Part shown: positions 36,905-48,264 of the stretch, in pieces | Numbering within the stretch: the first letter of the stretch is position 1 | Layout: the number at the start of each line of letters is the position of its first letter | Translations under genes and position numbers: made by a program | NCBI GenBank assembly: GCA_948567375.1 | Contig: OX419759.1 | Location: forward strand, 31,845,493 to 31,909,492 | DNA: 64,000 bases | Reading direction: 5' to 3' | From: Lunularia cruciata | Lineage: Eukaryota; Streptophyta; Marchantiopsida; Lunulariales; Lunulariaceae | Notes under the pieces: generated by a model | Told to the model about the DNA's origin: nothing | Database searches by the model: none | The model's input: the letters and a program-made list of their open reading frames with translations, nothing else

Positions 36905-38640
36905 GTATGGTACAAAATCCTTGCAATATTTTGAAGCCATTTCCTATGCTTAAAGAATAGTAGGTGCAGAGGTGAAGGGGTAGTCCCAACTCAACACTAT
37001 TGGGCTAAAACACCACACTTTGGTGAACCATTCCCTATGGAATTGTGCAACGTTCAGTTTCAAGACCAAGGAGAATGACCACTCCAAGGAGAACAAGGAC
37101 GGGTCAAAGAAAGGAGAGATGGAGTCCCACAAGAGGAAGGAGCTTGAGAAAAACAACAATGTTGTTACAATTGTGGTTGAGTTGTGCAAATGTCATTAAT
37201 TTTTGTGCTTGTCTTCCTAGAGGTCCTCGGCCTCCATGCAAGCAATCTTTGATTAATGGAGAGATAAATTGAAGAGGAGGATGCTAAAATCACATCAAAA
37301 AACAAAGATTGCCAATAAATGTACCTTGCAGCCTTACTTGCTCAATAGAGAAAAATTGGGAGGAGGAAGAGTACAAGTGTGCAAAGGTGGAGGAAGAAAA
37401 ATACTTAATTGATTATCATAAATAGAATCTTAAGACAATAAAGTGAGAGTGTTGATAAACCTTGGAGCAATAGATAATTTCTTGTCTTGCTCTATTGCAA
37501 GAAGGTTGGGGATGGAATTTTAGAAGGATGAGAATGATGAGTAGAGTTACCTTATGGTTAGACAAAGAGGATTGAGTCGTTACCTAGAAAAGTAGCACTC
37601 TCTATAGAAGAGTATCAAGAAACAATTGAGTAACAAGTAATATAGTTAGCTCATTATGATGTAATCTTAAGCATATTGTGGATGGAGCAATAAAACCCCA
37701 TGGTTGATTGGGGAAAGAAAGTGATGAGACCTAGCCAATGGACGATCTTTGGGGTTAATGAAAGATCACAAAGGCAAAAATTGCCTCTCTATGCTATAGG
37801 GACAAAATCTATCAAAAAGATAAATAGATGTTTCATGGGTTTAATAAGAGAAGTCTAGAGTGCACAACTCAGTGGATAAATTCTTGAGAAATTCAAAGAT
37901 GTGGTCAATGAGTTTTAAGATGTCTTTTGAGATGATTTACCCTTAGGATTACCACCAAAAGGGAAAATAGATCATAAAATAAAGACATTTCCTAGGAAGA
38001 TACCTCCTTGTAATGCTTGATATCAACTCTCACCTCATTTGTTAGAGGAGTGTAAGGCTCAAATCAAAAATATATTTCAAAAAGGATTTATCCAATCCAA
38101 CGTATCACCATATGGGGCACTTATCTTGTTTGTGAAGAAGGATGGGACAATGTGCATGTGTATTGATTGCCAAAGACTAAATTAACAAACAATGAAGAAC
38201 AAATACCTATTACCTTGCATGGATGACCTATTCAATTAGCTCAATGGAGCAAACCACTTCACCAAACTTGATCTAGGGAGTAGTTACAACCAAATCAAGA
38301 TTGTGGAGGATGACATACAAACAATTACCTCTCAAACAAGGTATGGTCACTTTGAGTACTTGGTGGTGCCATTTGGCCTGACCATCACACCAACCACTTT
38401 CATGAGTTTGATGAATAACATATTTCATCCATACTTGGATAAATTTTCTATCATATTTCTAGACATATTAGTCTACAGTAGGACAATGATGAAGCACAAG
38501 CAACATCTATGAGAAGTGGTCTAGATTCTAGGACAAAATCAGTTGTATACCAAAATCTCAAAGTGCAAGTTTGGCAAGTCTGAAGTAGACTACTTGGAGC
38601 ATAGAGTAAATGCAGAAGGTATCCAAGGGTAACAAATAAT
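36905..38640 (+). pseudogene. Element D gag end, protease and RT (decayed)
   Basis: Readable pieces include the knuckle remnant CCYNCG near 37160, a protease-like region (VLINLGAIDNFLSC near 37450), the RT approach ([23 protein letters not shown]) and the RT core at 38303-38512: [19 protein letters not shown] and IIFLDILVYS. The catalytic FLDD has lost one Asp (FLDI), so polymerase activity would be abolished. Numerous stops are present. Confidence 0.82.
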
Positions 38641-40590
38641 ATAGAAGTTATTCAAAAATAGAGTGCTCTAGAAGATTGAAGTCAATTTAAGATTTTCTTA
38701 GGATTGATGGGTTCTATCGGCAATTTGTCAAGAATTTCTCCAAGGTTGCACAACCTCTAATGACACTACATGGAAAGGGGAAGAAATAAGGAGAGAGCAT
38801 AAAAGAATTGAAAGATGTATTGAAAGATATACAAAAATTACACAAAAGATATACAAATATTGAAAGATATACAAATATACAAATATTGACAGATGTAATA
38901 CTATATGCACCAATCTTGAAATGATATGACCCAAAATGTCCAATCAAATTGGCAAGAAATGCATCATGCATTGCAATAGGAGCAATACTACAACAAGAAT
39001 GTAGTGACAGATGACACCTAGTTGCATATTTCTCTCAAAAGCTATTACTTGCTGAATATAACTATCACACCACTAAATAAGAAGAGTTGACCATTGTCCT
39101 TACAACCAAGCATTGGAAACACTATCTTGGCAAGAAGGCATTTGTAATGGAGAAAGATCACAAACCTCTAGTCTACCTTGAGATACAAAAAGATCTATCT
39201 TGTCAACATATTTGATAGGCAGAGTGGAGACATTGATTCAACATGACAATCACATATGTGGAAGGAAAGGAGCAACTTGCAGATGCATTCACTAGGATGC
39301 CTATGGCAAAAAATCTAATGGTAGAGGTCAAGATGAACCTAGAATTCTTGCCAAGTATTCTTGTTGCTATGAAATTAACCCACAAATTGTAGGACCTCAA
39401 TCATCCAAAGGTGTAACTAGTATCCAAGGACTCACCTTTTGTGATGGCAAGTTATAGATTCTAGATAGCATAGACACAAAAATCACCATCCTAGCTAAAT
39501 GTCATGATTCCACCAATGCAGGTCACGTTGGAGTGGACAAGACCTTAGATGCAATCAAACACCATTACATTGGCCCAAGATGAGGAACAATGTGATGGTG
39601 TATGTTTGGAGCTACCTACTTTGTTTAAAAAATAAAGTTCCAAATCAAGCTCTTAGATGACTCCTTCAACACCTCCAAACTCTTACACAACATTGGGAAC
39701 AAGTAAACATGGATTTGGTTTGTGAATTGTCCAAGACCACCTTATGGTTTGACTCCATTGTAGTCTTTGTTGACTGACTCAACAAAATGATTCATGTGTG
39801 TCCTACCATCAAGGATGCAACTACTCCACAATTATCTCAATTGTACTTAGTCTTTTCTCACCATGGCTTGTCTTGAGTGCTCATCACCAATAGAAGCACT
39901 AAAATGGTGAATTTAGTGCTTTTATTGATGATGAACACTTAGTTTGTTTTGAAGAACAATCTTTTCAACTTCAAAACCAAACTTGCCATGTCCATGGCTT
40001 ACCATCCACAAACTGATGGGAAAATAGACCGAGCTAATTGCACTATTAAGGACACGCTCTGGAGTTTCACCTTAGATGAGCAAGAGAGGTGGGACACCTT
40101 ACTTCCATTGGTGGAATTTTCTTGCAACAATTCAGTAAATGCATCTCCACATTTCTTCTTCATGTATAGAGAGCATCCTTTCACACCTTTGAGCTTGATG
40201 AAGATCCATCCGGTGGCTACCAAGTTGACATTGTCAACACTTTTGTTTCTAAAATCCATCAGGGTGTGGAGAATGCCAAGCACAAGTTGTAGATCAACAA
40301 AAAAATATGCAAATGCACATCATAGGCACATAGAGTCCAATGTAGGGAGATCAATTCTGGCTATCCACAACCAACCTCATGTTAGTTGGGCCTCATCAGC
40401 TCAGACCTTGTTTTATTGGGCCTTTTTCTATCCTTTGGCAAATGGACACAATGGCCTATTACCTCAAGCTACCACCACACATGAAGATCTATCCAATGTT
40501 CCATGTTTCCTTACTAAGCAGATACAAACTTGACTACCCCACTTTCCTTTCACATAAGAAGTTAGACCTTGTCCAACACTCATTGATGGC
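38640..40590 (+). pseudogene. Element D RNase H and integrase (decayed)
   Basis: The RNase H remnant reads IKLARNASCIAIGAILQQE (near 38950) and EELTIVLTTKHWKHYLG (near 39090). Integrase follows with a zinc-binding region (HDSTNAGHVGVDKT), MDLVCELSKTT near 39710, and KLAMSMAYHPQTDGKIDRA in the 194-codon ORF at 39949-40533. The ORF 40379-40711 carries LVGPHQLRPCFIGPFSILW and KLPPHMKIYPMFHVSLL. Confidence 0.82.
38805..38900. repeat. AT-rich minisatellite in element D RNase H
   Basis: Several imperfect copies of ATTGAAAGATATACAAA-type units have expanded between the RNase H motifs, where A and B have no repeat. Confidence 0.85.
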
Positions 40591-40786
40591 ACGGAGGAAT
40601 ATGAAATCCAATGCATTCTTCAAAAATGCATCTATGATACCCACCATCTACATGTGGAATATTTTGTACATTGGAAAGGGTATCAATTATATGAGGCAAC
40701 ATGAGAAGTAGCAACCAAGTTGACCAATGCACAGTTGTTAGTGCAATCTTTTGAGCAACAACTTTGCAACAAGCACATTGCGATTT
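40590..40786 (+). pseudogene. Element D chromodomain
   Basis: In the frame starting TEEYEIQCILQK the sequence reads through YDTHHLHVEYFVHWKGYQ, LYEAT (then a stop in place of Trp), EVATKLTNAQ and ends about 20 residues later. The EYEI..IL, VEYFVHWKGY and EAT[W]E pattern is that of a chromodomain, the histone-reading fold at the C-terminus of chromovirus integrase. Confidence 0.85.
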
Positions 40787-40801
40787 AAAAGGTGGGAGAT
40801 T
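40787..40801 (+). other. Polypurine tract of element D
   Basis: AAAAGGTGGGAGATT immediately precedes the TGTAATATC LTR edge. Confidence 0.85.
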
Positions 40802-41387
40802 TGTAATATCAATAGCTAGACATATTATCTAGATGTAGAAATTTGCTTGGTAATATATGGAAAGATGTTATATATGATAGACTAAGTAGATTAGATAGAG
40901 GTGTCACCAAAGGAGTACTTCTATTTATAGGGCAAGAGTAAAAATTACCCTAAAAACTTTAGAGCCAATATTGAAAGCCTAAACAAATGAATTAGGCCTA
41001 AAAAATAGATAAAAATAGACACTTTAAGAAAGTAGGCTTGCCTCCTCCCCCACTATTTATCTCATTGAGAGCTTTCCAATGGTATTTCATCCATGTGATT
41101 CTGAGTTTCTTATAGGAAGATTCTCTTTGGCCAAACTTGTTTGATGAACAAGATAGGACAAGGATCAAAATTTCATCCATCCATGCAACTAATCTAAGGG
41201 TGGAGCTCGTTGACATGTTACCAATCCATATATCTGATCCAAGGGTGGTCTTTCCTTTGAGTGGATCCTTGTTGCTATATAATAATGACAAGGTGCTCCT
41301 TTGGGGCATCAAAGTATTAAATGTTGAAACCTTGCATTTTCTCTCTTGTGTTTCTCTTGGGGGATCTCATGTCCTTGGAAGATTACA
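40802..41387 (+). repeat. Element D 3' LTR (586 bp, single-unit form)
   Basis: TGTAATATC...GATTACA. It contains GAATTAGGCC, a TATA-like GCTATATAATAATGACAAGG near 41273 and the GGTGCTCCTTTGGGGCATC block near 41294, likely just downstream of the transcription start. It lacks the tandem duplication seen in A, B and the solo LTR. Confidence 0.88.
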
Positions 41388-41659
41388 AGGGCATGATATA
41401 ACTACTCTCAAGGGCCCAGTGTAGTAGCCAATCAATGCATTTTACAATCCTAAATCAATTATAGAGGATACCTAGGAGCCAAACATTGGACCTAAGCTTA
41501 TAAGAGTAGAAAGACTAAGAGTTTGAGGAGCTACATGATTTAATTTGCCCTCAATATGAAAAATTTTGATGCTCTAAGAGTACACAGTATTTGGATTGAG
41601 CTTACTAGTGATACACTGATTTTTTGGCATCCCTAAAGATATAGTTATGAGGGGAGTGT

Positions 41660-42970
41660 TTTGATTCAAAGTCAAAGTAAAGACTCTTTTGAGGCTAGTT
41701 TGGTGGAGATTTCACATGGAGAATATATTTCAACTATAGTGATGCCAGTCAAGAAGGATCTACATGGCAACTACATAGAAAGGCAGATGTGTGGGGATTA
41801 TTATCCTATCAATCAACAGACTAAGGCTGATTGATATGCCATGCCTACACAAGAGGAGATCTTTAATTCAATTAGGCATGCAAAGGTCTTCAATTACTTT
41901 GGATCTTCAAGCAAAATATCATCAATTGCCAATCAAAGAAGAAGACATGTCTACAATAGCATTTTGTGCTATTAATCTTTTTGTAAAGATGTATTATATC
42001 ATTGGAGGTTCTTATCATTTGGGTTAAATAGTGCTCCTAGTGAGTTCTAGAGGGTCATGGAAAGGGTTCTAGTACGATTGGATTTTTCTTGGTACTATAT
42101 CAATGACATTTTGGTCTATAGCACTATTCTGGAGGAGCATGAGAGATACTTGTTGGAGGTGTTTGATAGGTTGAGATCTCATGGACTCAAATTATATCTT
42201 GGGAAGTGTAGATTCTTTGACAAATAGGTTGAGTATTTTGGCCACACTATCTATCTTAGAGGGCTTGACATTCAGCAAACCAAGGTGGATAGTACTGCAC
42301 ATATTCCTCAACCTACAAATGTGAGCAAAGTGTGAGCATTCTTTGGGTTTGCAAACTTCTATTGCCAATATGTTAGAAGATTTTGTGTCATTGCCAAGGC
42401 CTTGACAAAGCTGACCAAGCATACACAAGAGTGGTGTTGGAGAGATGAGCAAGAGAGATCTTTTACATAGCTCAAGGAGAGGTTGACATTTGCCTCTATT
42501 CTTAGAAGACCAATAAGAGGATAACCATTCAATGTTCACGGTGATTGGAGTACGTTGGGGCTTGGAGTAGTGCTCACCTAGCAAGGGAAGGAATTTGTGG
42601 TGGCCTATGCCAATCACATCAAAAATTTAGTGGATGCAAAGTGTAATTCATATGAGAGAGAGAGTGCTTGGTAGTAGCATGGGCAATAACACATTTCTAA
42701 TGTTACCTATTTAGTAACCACTTCACTCTCATCATTGATCATCAACCACTAAAGTGGTTGATGGAATCCAACAAACTTTTAGGGAAGTTTTCATGAAGAG
42801 CTTTGATTTTCCAAGAGTATGATTTCATGGTTATTCAAACTTGGAATGATGAACCATGATGCAGATGGGTTGAGTAGAAGCCCATGTCCTAGTCAACAAG
42901 ATCAGACTGGAGCATGTTGGCATGGTGAGGCAGATGAAAAGATGGTGCTAGGTTGGGATACATCTACCTT
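41660..42970 (+). pseudogene. Element E RT and RNase H (decayed)
   Basis: Across shifting frames the RT gives TLDLQAKYHQLPIKEED (41791 ORF), FGLNSAPSEF, YINDILVYS (YVDD replaced by YIND), HGLKLYLGKCRFF and VEYFGHTIY. The connection is IPQPTNVSKV.AFFGFANFY, and RNase H gives GDWSTLGLGVVLT, KEFVVAYA and INH(Q/*)PLKWLMES-like remnants, ending NHDADGLSRSPCPS. RNase H and RT would act together in cytoplasmic particles. Stops and frameshifts are numerous. Confidence 0.8.
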
Positions 42971-43179
42971 TCTATGTATACTTTTTGAGGTCTTGGTAGT
43001 ATCTCTCTTAACACATAAAAGAGGAGTTGTCGAGGTCATAGATCCAAAGGGTGGAATATTCATACAAATCAGTGAAACATTCATGATGATGTCTTAGTGA
43101 TGGATTGTCTTTAGATAGGTGTTCTAGGTAGCACAATTGGTGCAAAGGAGAGAGACCATGTTCTTCAGCAAGCTAGGCA

Positions 43180-44500
43180 GTTTAGATTGGAGGGAAACCA
43201 TCTTCTTTGTGTACGGGATGATGGTAGAGTGCAAGTAGTACTACTTCCATCTCAGTTGGACTATAGTTGATATGTCATGCTCATGAAGAGCTAAGACATT
43301 TTGGAGTAAAGCATACATATAGCTTACCCTAGAGTCATTATTGGTGGTGTGGTATGCAAACCCATGTATAATTTTTTATTTCCATTTCCTAGTTTGTGAT
43401 CGAGTTACAACATCATTTAACGCTCCTACACCATAGTTACATCCATTATCTATCATGCAATTGAGTTACCATTGGAGTTAGACTTTGTGGACCTTCCTTA
43501 TTGACTATGAGACATCATTAGTATGTTTTAATTATGGTGAAATACTTCTCCAAGTGGATAAGGTTGGTGATACTTCTTGAAAACTACAATGAAGGGATGG
43601 CTTACTTGTTCTTGGATCGGATTCTAAATCATTTTTGTACACCAATTGACGTTTTGTCAAATTATGGTACAATTTCTTGGGGGAGTTTCAGGTCTTGTGT
43701 GACAAGGCATTGATTAGTCATTGTACTACTTCCTAAGATCACCTTGAGGTAGATGCCTTAGCAAAGAGAGGTTCGATGATGAAAAGAGGATTGTTTAAGT
43801 ATGGTTTGCAAAGAGGCCACCAAGGAGATTGGGATCTCCAATTACCTTGGTTAGCCATGGGCTATTGGTTCAATTGGCAAGCCTCCTTAGCATCCTTCTT
43901 TCCTTACTTTCTACTCTATGGACAAGATGGAGATTTACCTACAACCATTTTCATGATGCTATTATAGTTTTGGACTTGGATGATCCAAACATATAGGTGA
44001 GCGCATGTTCTAAACAAGCAAAGATCTTTTGGAGAGTGATACTAATGGCCTTTAAGAACTTACCAATTTTTCATCATAAGGATACCTTATGCTATGCTAC
44101 TATTAAAGGAGGAGGTTATAGACCCTCAATTTGCCAATTTCACGTAGGTGACTATATATCTATAATCAATTGCACCAATGATACTTGATGTTACTACAAG
44201 CCACACTATCTTGAGAGTGCACAAGGTGTTGCCTTTTGGAGTCCTTTTATTGGAAGGATGTGATGGTGTTATTTGGAAGAATCATGTGCACAATTGTGCA
44301 CCATGCCACCTCAAAAACTATAGACCCAAGCTTGGCACTTGTACATGCAGGCTTGCGGTGTATGTTATGTGGTTTGTTTGGTGGAGCTACTACTATATTG
44401 GTGTGTGATAGCTATTCAATAGGATGGAATATGGCATGTTTGACTCCTCCTTTCATAATGGTTCTTCAAGGATAGTGGTTATGTCTTAGATGTACTTGAC
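43180..44500 (+). pseudogene. Element E integrase region (strongly decayed)
   Basis: Only scattered matches are visible: PLELDFVDLPY near 43460, a QLTFCQIMVQFLG-like stretch near 43650, and ORF 43776-43967 with GDWDLQLPWLAMGYWFN and YGQDGDLP, which resembles the end of the integrase core. Assignment rests on position after RNase H. Confidence 0.55.
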
Positions 44501-45372
44501 CTATAGCTAATTCATCTTTATGTGGTATAGATTGAAGATAGGCAACTAACAATGGGGCTTGATAGCACCCGGCCTCATGATCTTTCCCCACCATAGGGCA
44601 TATTATATACTTGGAGTAGATATCTATCTAGAATTAGAGGGACCTAACCACCAACGGATGGCAATTATGCACTTTAGAGTTCATGTATGATTGATGTGTG
44701 AGTTGTGCTTCTATAGTGTATGATGTTGATAACAATATATGTTGTGTAGCAATGTATATATGCATGACAGCTAGAGCATCCAAATAAGCACAACTTAATG
44801 TAATTTCTCTTCTATGGATTGCACCAACCAATGCTCTCTATAGAGCAATAGACACACACCATCTAAAATATGAGAGTGATAGTGATACCCCTTAACATCT
44901 CCAATGATATACGCTCATGCTTTTCCTAACAAAGGTATCAAAAGCCATGTTCACCACCCCATATAATTCCAAGGTTAGAGGAACAAAGAGGTGATCTCAT
45001 TGCATATCTTATACCCAGAGACCTTACTCATTGTTGCTCTACTTGCCGTCCATCCTAGAGGATGGGTGATCACTCCCTCCAACACTACATCACGTGTAGG
45101 GTCTATAACCACAATATCCACAATTGTCACTTGGTCATCTAAGACCAAGTATAAGTCTACCTTGACTCATATTGATTGCAAAAATATACCAACGCTCCCT
45201 CCAAGCAAAGTATCCACTCTCTTGTGCCATAGTTAACACTATAGCCTTGATAACATTAAGGATAGTTATCCTTTGTCCTCTGAAATGGCACCATGTCATA
45301 TGGACTTTTGTTGCATCTAGTGTAAAACTTCAATCACAAGCGACTAATGAACTATGTGGACCTCATCGTTAT

Positions 45373-45437
45373 TGTAAAAGACCAAGACCGAGGAGAAAAA
45401 TAGGAGAATGGAAACTCACATTTAGACACTTGAATGT
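45373..45437 (-). repeat. Element F 3' LTR stub
   Basis: 65 bases from TGTAAAAGACC to CACTTGAATGT match the first 67 bases of the LTR at 47263. The rest of this LTR has been deleted. Confidence 0.85.
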
Positions 45438-45588
45438 CCCAATTGGTGACAATAAAAAAACCCATATTTTGTCATAGTTTCTCTCTATTTGTAGTGTCAA
45501 GTGGTCTCCATTGAATGGCATCAATCTCTATTGGTGCCGGCTCTTCCACCCATGTGTAGTGTTTTGGTAGGTTTTGTGGACGTTGAGG

Positions 45589-46991
45589 TCAAGGCCAAGT
45601 TGTTACAACCAAAGAAACAAGACGTTCAGCCAACCACATGGCTTCCTCCAAGTGTTTTGGCTCTTGTATGGTTACCTCTAATTTGGTTCTTGACTTCAAG
45701 CTCCTCACAAATTGATCCAGAGCTTCATCTTCCAATATATTTGGAATTTGCATGATGGTGTTCTGGAATTGTGTGATGTAACTTTTTACAGAGCCAATCT
45801 GTTTCACCTTTGCCAACTTATCCCATGCAGCTTGTGTGGCATTTGTAATACTCAAAGGACAAGAGAAGAGAGAAAACACAAATCACACACATTACAAACA
45901 CAGAAACATTCGATGCCCCAAAGGAGCACCTTCTCTTTATTATATAGACAAAGATGATCCCCTCCAAGGAAGCTCCACCATAGGATTAGGTACACAGATA
46001 GGTGGTGTCAGAAAGCTCCACCCTTGGATTACTTACTTGGATGGGTGACACGTCTAGTCTAGGTCCTATTTGGTTCGTCAAACAAGCTTTGACCAAAGGG
46101 AATCTTTTAGGGAATCTTCCTATAGGAATCTCAGAATCACGTAAGGTACCATTGGAAAGCTCTCGACAAGACAAAGCAAGGAGGAAGGAAGGCCAGCCTT
46201 TTGTCTATTGGGGAAGGGGGAGGAGAATTCGCACATTTTTGAGACCTAATTCATCCGTTTAGGCCTTCGAAATTGCCTTCAAAGATTTTAGGCATATTTT
46301 GGTTCTTACTCTATTAGTAGAAGTCCCCTTTTGGTGATACCTCTTTCTGATCTATTAAGTCCATCATGTGTAACATCCTTCCAGATGTTACCAAGCCAAT
46401 TCTCACCTTTAAATCATATGTCTAGCTATTGGTTCTAAGGTTCTCAAGTTTATTTCAGTTTTTGCCCTATTAATAGAAGTACTCTTTTGGTGATACTCCT
46501 ATCTGATCTTTTTTGACTATCATGTATAACATCATTCTAGATGTTACCAAACCAAATTTCACATCTAGATCATATAGCTAGCTCTTGGTATTACACATTT
46601 ATAGCTTTGAACCGACTAATTATTGCACTCTTGAATTCTGCCCATGTCAAGATTAGTGCAACAATTTGTTGTTCAACTTGGTTCACTCAGAATGTCCACT
46701 ATAGCTTTGCTACTCCATCCATTGGCTAGAAGCTAAGATAATCTATTTTTGCTCATCTTGCAGATTGGTAGCTTCAAAGTAAAGTTCACAATCAAACACA
46801 AAATTCTCCATTACACTGATAGATTCTTGCCTTCAAATACCTTGGATTTAGGGAATTTGTTTTGATCTTCTCCTTCTCAAATTGGTACTCTCTATGTGCT
46901 CTTGTCGTTTAAGCTCTTGTTCATCCAATAATCGAGTAAGATGCTTGATTTGTTGTTGCATAACAAGGATAGCCTCGTGCATTGCCGCCAT
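45589..46991 (-). pseudogene. Element F gag, interrupted by a solo LTR
   Basis: Minus strand. The likely start at 46991 reads MAAMHEAILVMQQQIKHLTR, followed after stops by a capsid-like region (MENFVFDCELYFEAT near 46810). After the solo LTR (46595-45844) it resumes as TQAAWDKLAKVKQ, SVKSYITQFQNTI and LEDEALDQFVRSLK, then EPKHLEEAMWLAERL. This is the gypsy Gag capsid pattern. Stops at several positions and the insertion make it non-functional. Confidence 0.82.
45844..46595 (-). repeat. Solo LTR of the A/B chromovirus family
   Basis: 752 bp, TGTAATACCAAGAGCTAG to ...GAGTATTACA on the minus strand, with both tandem units. It is flanked by CATTT (45840-45844, sharing a T with the LTR edge, and 46596-46600). 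Solo LTRs arise by recombination between the two LTRs of a full element. It sits inside element F gag. Confidence 0.88.
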
Positions 46992-47249
46992 GGTTGCTAC
47001 TTTATCACACCACCTCTAATCTATCTAATTTATTAACATATAGAAGCAACACATCCACCATTCTCCATAAGTTACAACTGGAAGCACCAAGGGTTCCTCA
47101 GATATGGTGATCATATGCAAAAAATCTTATCCAAAGCGTGAGGTGATGAATTGTATGAAAGGATGCTTGGGTAGAATTCTAACACAAAAATCCCAATGGT
47201 TTGGTGGAAGTGGATTTGGTGGTCCATAAATTCCATCCATCTCATTCTT

Positions 47250-47261
47250 GCTTTGATACCA
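47250..47261 (-). other. Element F primer-binding site
   Basis: On the minus strand TGGTATCAAAGC starts two bases after the LTR end. It differs at one base from TGGTATCAGAGC, the common plant site complementary to the 3' end of initiator tRNA-Met, and so primes first-strand synthesis. Confidence 0.88.
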
Positions 47262-47366
47262 ATGTAAAAGACCAAGACCAAGGAGAGAAATAGGAGAATG
47301 GAAACTCACATTGGGACACTTGAATGTAGGAAAACTCCAAATGCCTAGCATGAGCTTTGGCTCTTG

Positions 47367-47375
47367 TATTTATAG
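47367..47375 (-). promoter_or_regulatory. TATA box of element F LTR
   Basis: CTATAAATA on the minus strand, with about 100 bases of LTR downstream to the primer-binding site and the GAA/TTC arrays starting about 30 bases upstream. Confidence 0.75.
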
Positions 47376-47402
47376 GGATCATATAAGGCTCTTGAGAAGC
47401 TT

Positions 47403-47597
47403 TTCAAGAAGCTTCCTTGAGCCGCTTTCTTGGAGCGCAAGCCAAGTGAATTGGGAAGCTTCTCAAGAAACTTCTTTCGAGGAGTTGTTTACTTGCCATG
47501 CAAGCTAAGTTAGTTGGAAGCTTCTAGAAGCTTCCTTCTAGAAGCTATCTACTTGGAGTGCAAGCTAAGTTAGATGGGAAACTTCCCAAGAAGCTTC
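47403..47597 (-). promoter_or_regulatory. Heat-shock-element-like arrays in element F LTR
   Basis: Heat-shock factors bind alternating GAA and TTC units spaced 5 bp apart. Contiguous arrays lie at 47403-47415 (TTCaaGAAgcTTC, three units) and 47517-47534 (GAAGCTTCTAGAAGCTTC, four perfect units). Gapped arrays lie at 47455-47474 (GAAgcTTC, GAAacTTC) and 47578-47597 (GAAacTTC, GAAgcTTC). All are upstream of the TATA box in the direction of transcription. Binding is inferred, not shown. Confidence 0.65.
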
Positions 47598-48264
47598 CTA
47601 GATACTTATAGAATATTCTAGGCTAATTTGTCTTATTTGCTACTTCATTAACCTTACCAACTTTGTCGCTAAACTCCATATTGTTACAACTATAGAGAAA
47701 GTACCTAGTGAGAGTCAAAATGCCCTTATGCACAATCAAGCTAGGATCCAAGAGCCTACACCCTTGCCAAAGCAAGAGCAAATATGTGCTCTAGTAGCAC
47801 GAGGAATGGACGAGTCAATTAGGAGAGAATGTAATGTATGTTGAAATTGTTGCTCCATTAAGGAAGACTGCAAACCTTGGGTCCAATCTAACAATAGGGA
47901 AACAAAGGATGGAAGGTACTCCTGTGCACATTGAGATATGCAATCTCTTGTCTATTGCAATAACACTTTGAGAGAAAAAAGATCCTTCCTACACCTTGGT
48001 CACATATATCTCCAAGACTGGCCTATAAACAACCACAGAATGGGAGGAAAGTAGAGGTATAGAGAGAGCACAACTACCCAAAAATGTTATAGGTGCCATC
48101 TACTCCATAGATAGTAGATTTACTCCTCCACACAAGATTGATAGAGATGGTGGTCTACTTGCCAATCCCAAATATCCTTGGTCCAATAAAATCACTCAAA
48201 TATCCTTGGTCCAATAATATCACCAAAAGCATTCATAAAACTCCTATCAAACTCTCAGTGATAT

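Larger units (their letters stand above)
36905..41387 (+). mobile_element. Element D: Ty3/gypsy chromovirus, 5'-truncated and heavily decayed
   Basis: Plus-strand relative of A and B. It starts inside gag (compare GGTGGAGGTGAAGG of A near 19710) and runs through a zinc-knuckle remnant, protease, RT, RNase H, integrase, chromodomain and polypurine tract to a complete LTR. Its LTR has one copy of the unit that is duplicated in A and B, so D belongs to an older or separate subfamily. It is the only copy here in which the chromodomain can be read nearly to its end. Confidence 0.88.
41388..44640 (+). mobile_element. Element E: Ty3/gypsy pol remnant of a second lineage
   Basis: The plus strand carries RT, RNase H and a degraded integrase, but their sequence is clearly different from A, B and D. 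No LTR could be defined; the left end abuts element D's LTR and the right end is uncertain. The Asp/Gly region after RNase H (DADGLSRSPCPS, then WHGEADE) is typical of a gypsy lineage I associate with seedless plants and algae, from memory of the family rather than a search. Confidence 0.78.
45373..47688 (-). mobile_element. Element F: LTR retrotransposon with internal deletion, nested in RLE copy 2
   Basis: Both ends carry the same edge TGTAAAAGACCAAGACC: a 65-bp LTR stub at left (45373-45437) and a complete LTR at right (47263-47688). On the minus strand the right LTR is followed by a primer-binding site and then gag. Pol is absent, so this is a deletion derivative. Flanking pentamers GTTAT and ACTAT match at three of five. 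A solo LTR of the chromovirus family has inserted in its gag. Confidence 0.85.
47263..47688 (-). repeat. Element F 5' LTR (426 bp)
   Basis: Ends TGTAAAAG / GTTACA on the plus strand. On the minus strand its U3 part holds about three tandem units of roughly 60 bp rich in GAAGCTTC palindromes, then a TATA box, then the transcribed part. A unit landmark is TTGGAGTGCAAGCTAAGTTAG. Confidence 0.88.
44765..48264 (-). mobile_element. RLE non-LTR element copy 2, 5'-truncated, interrupted by element F
   Basis: Minus-strand homologue of the element at 51733-55470. The segment 47694-48264 corresponds to about 52540-53095 of copy 1 (end of the RT/thumb region and the segment before CCHC), and 44765-45372 corresponds to about 51900-52535 (CCHC, endonuclease, C-terminus). 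The join is exact: CCTCATCGTTAT at 45372 resumes as AGAGAAAGTACC at 47694, matching CCTCATCGCTGTAGAGAAAG of copy 1. CpG sites are mostly lost. A direct repeat of ATATCCTTGGTCCAATAA lies near 48171 and 48198. Confidence 0.85.
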
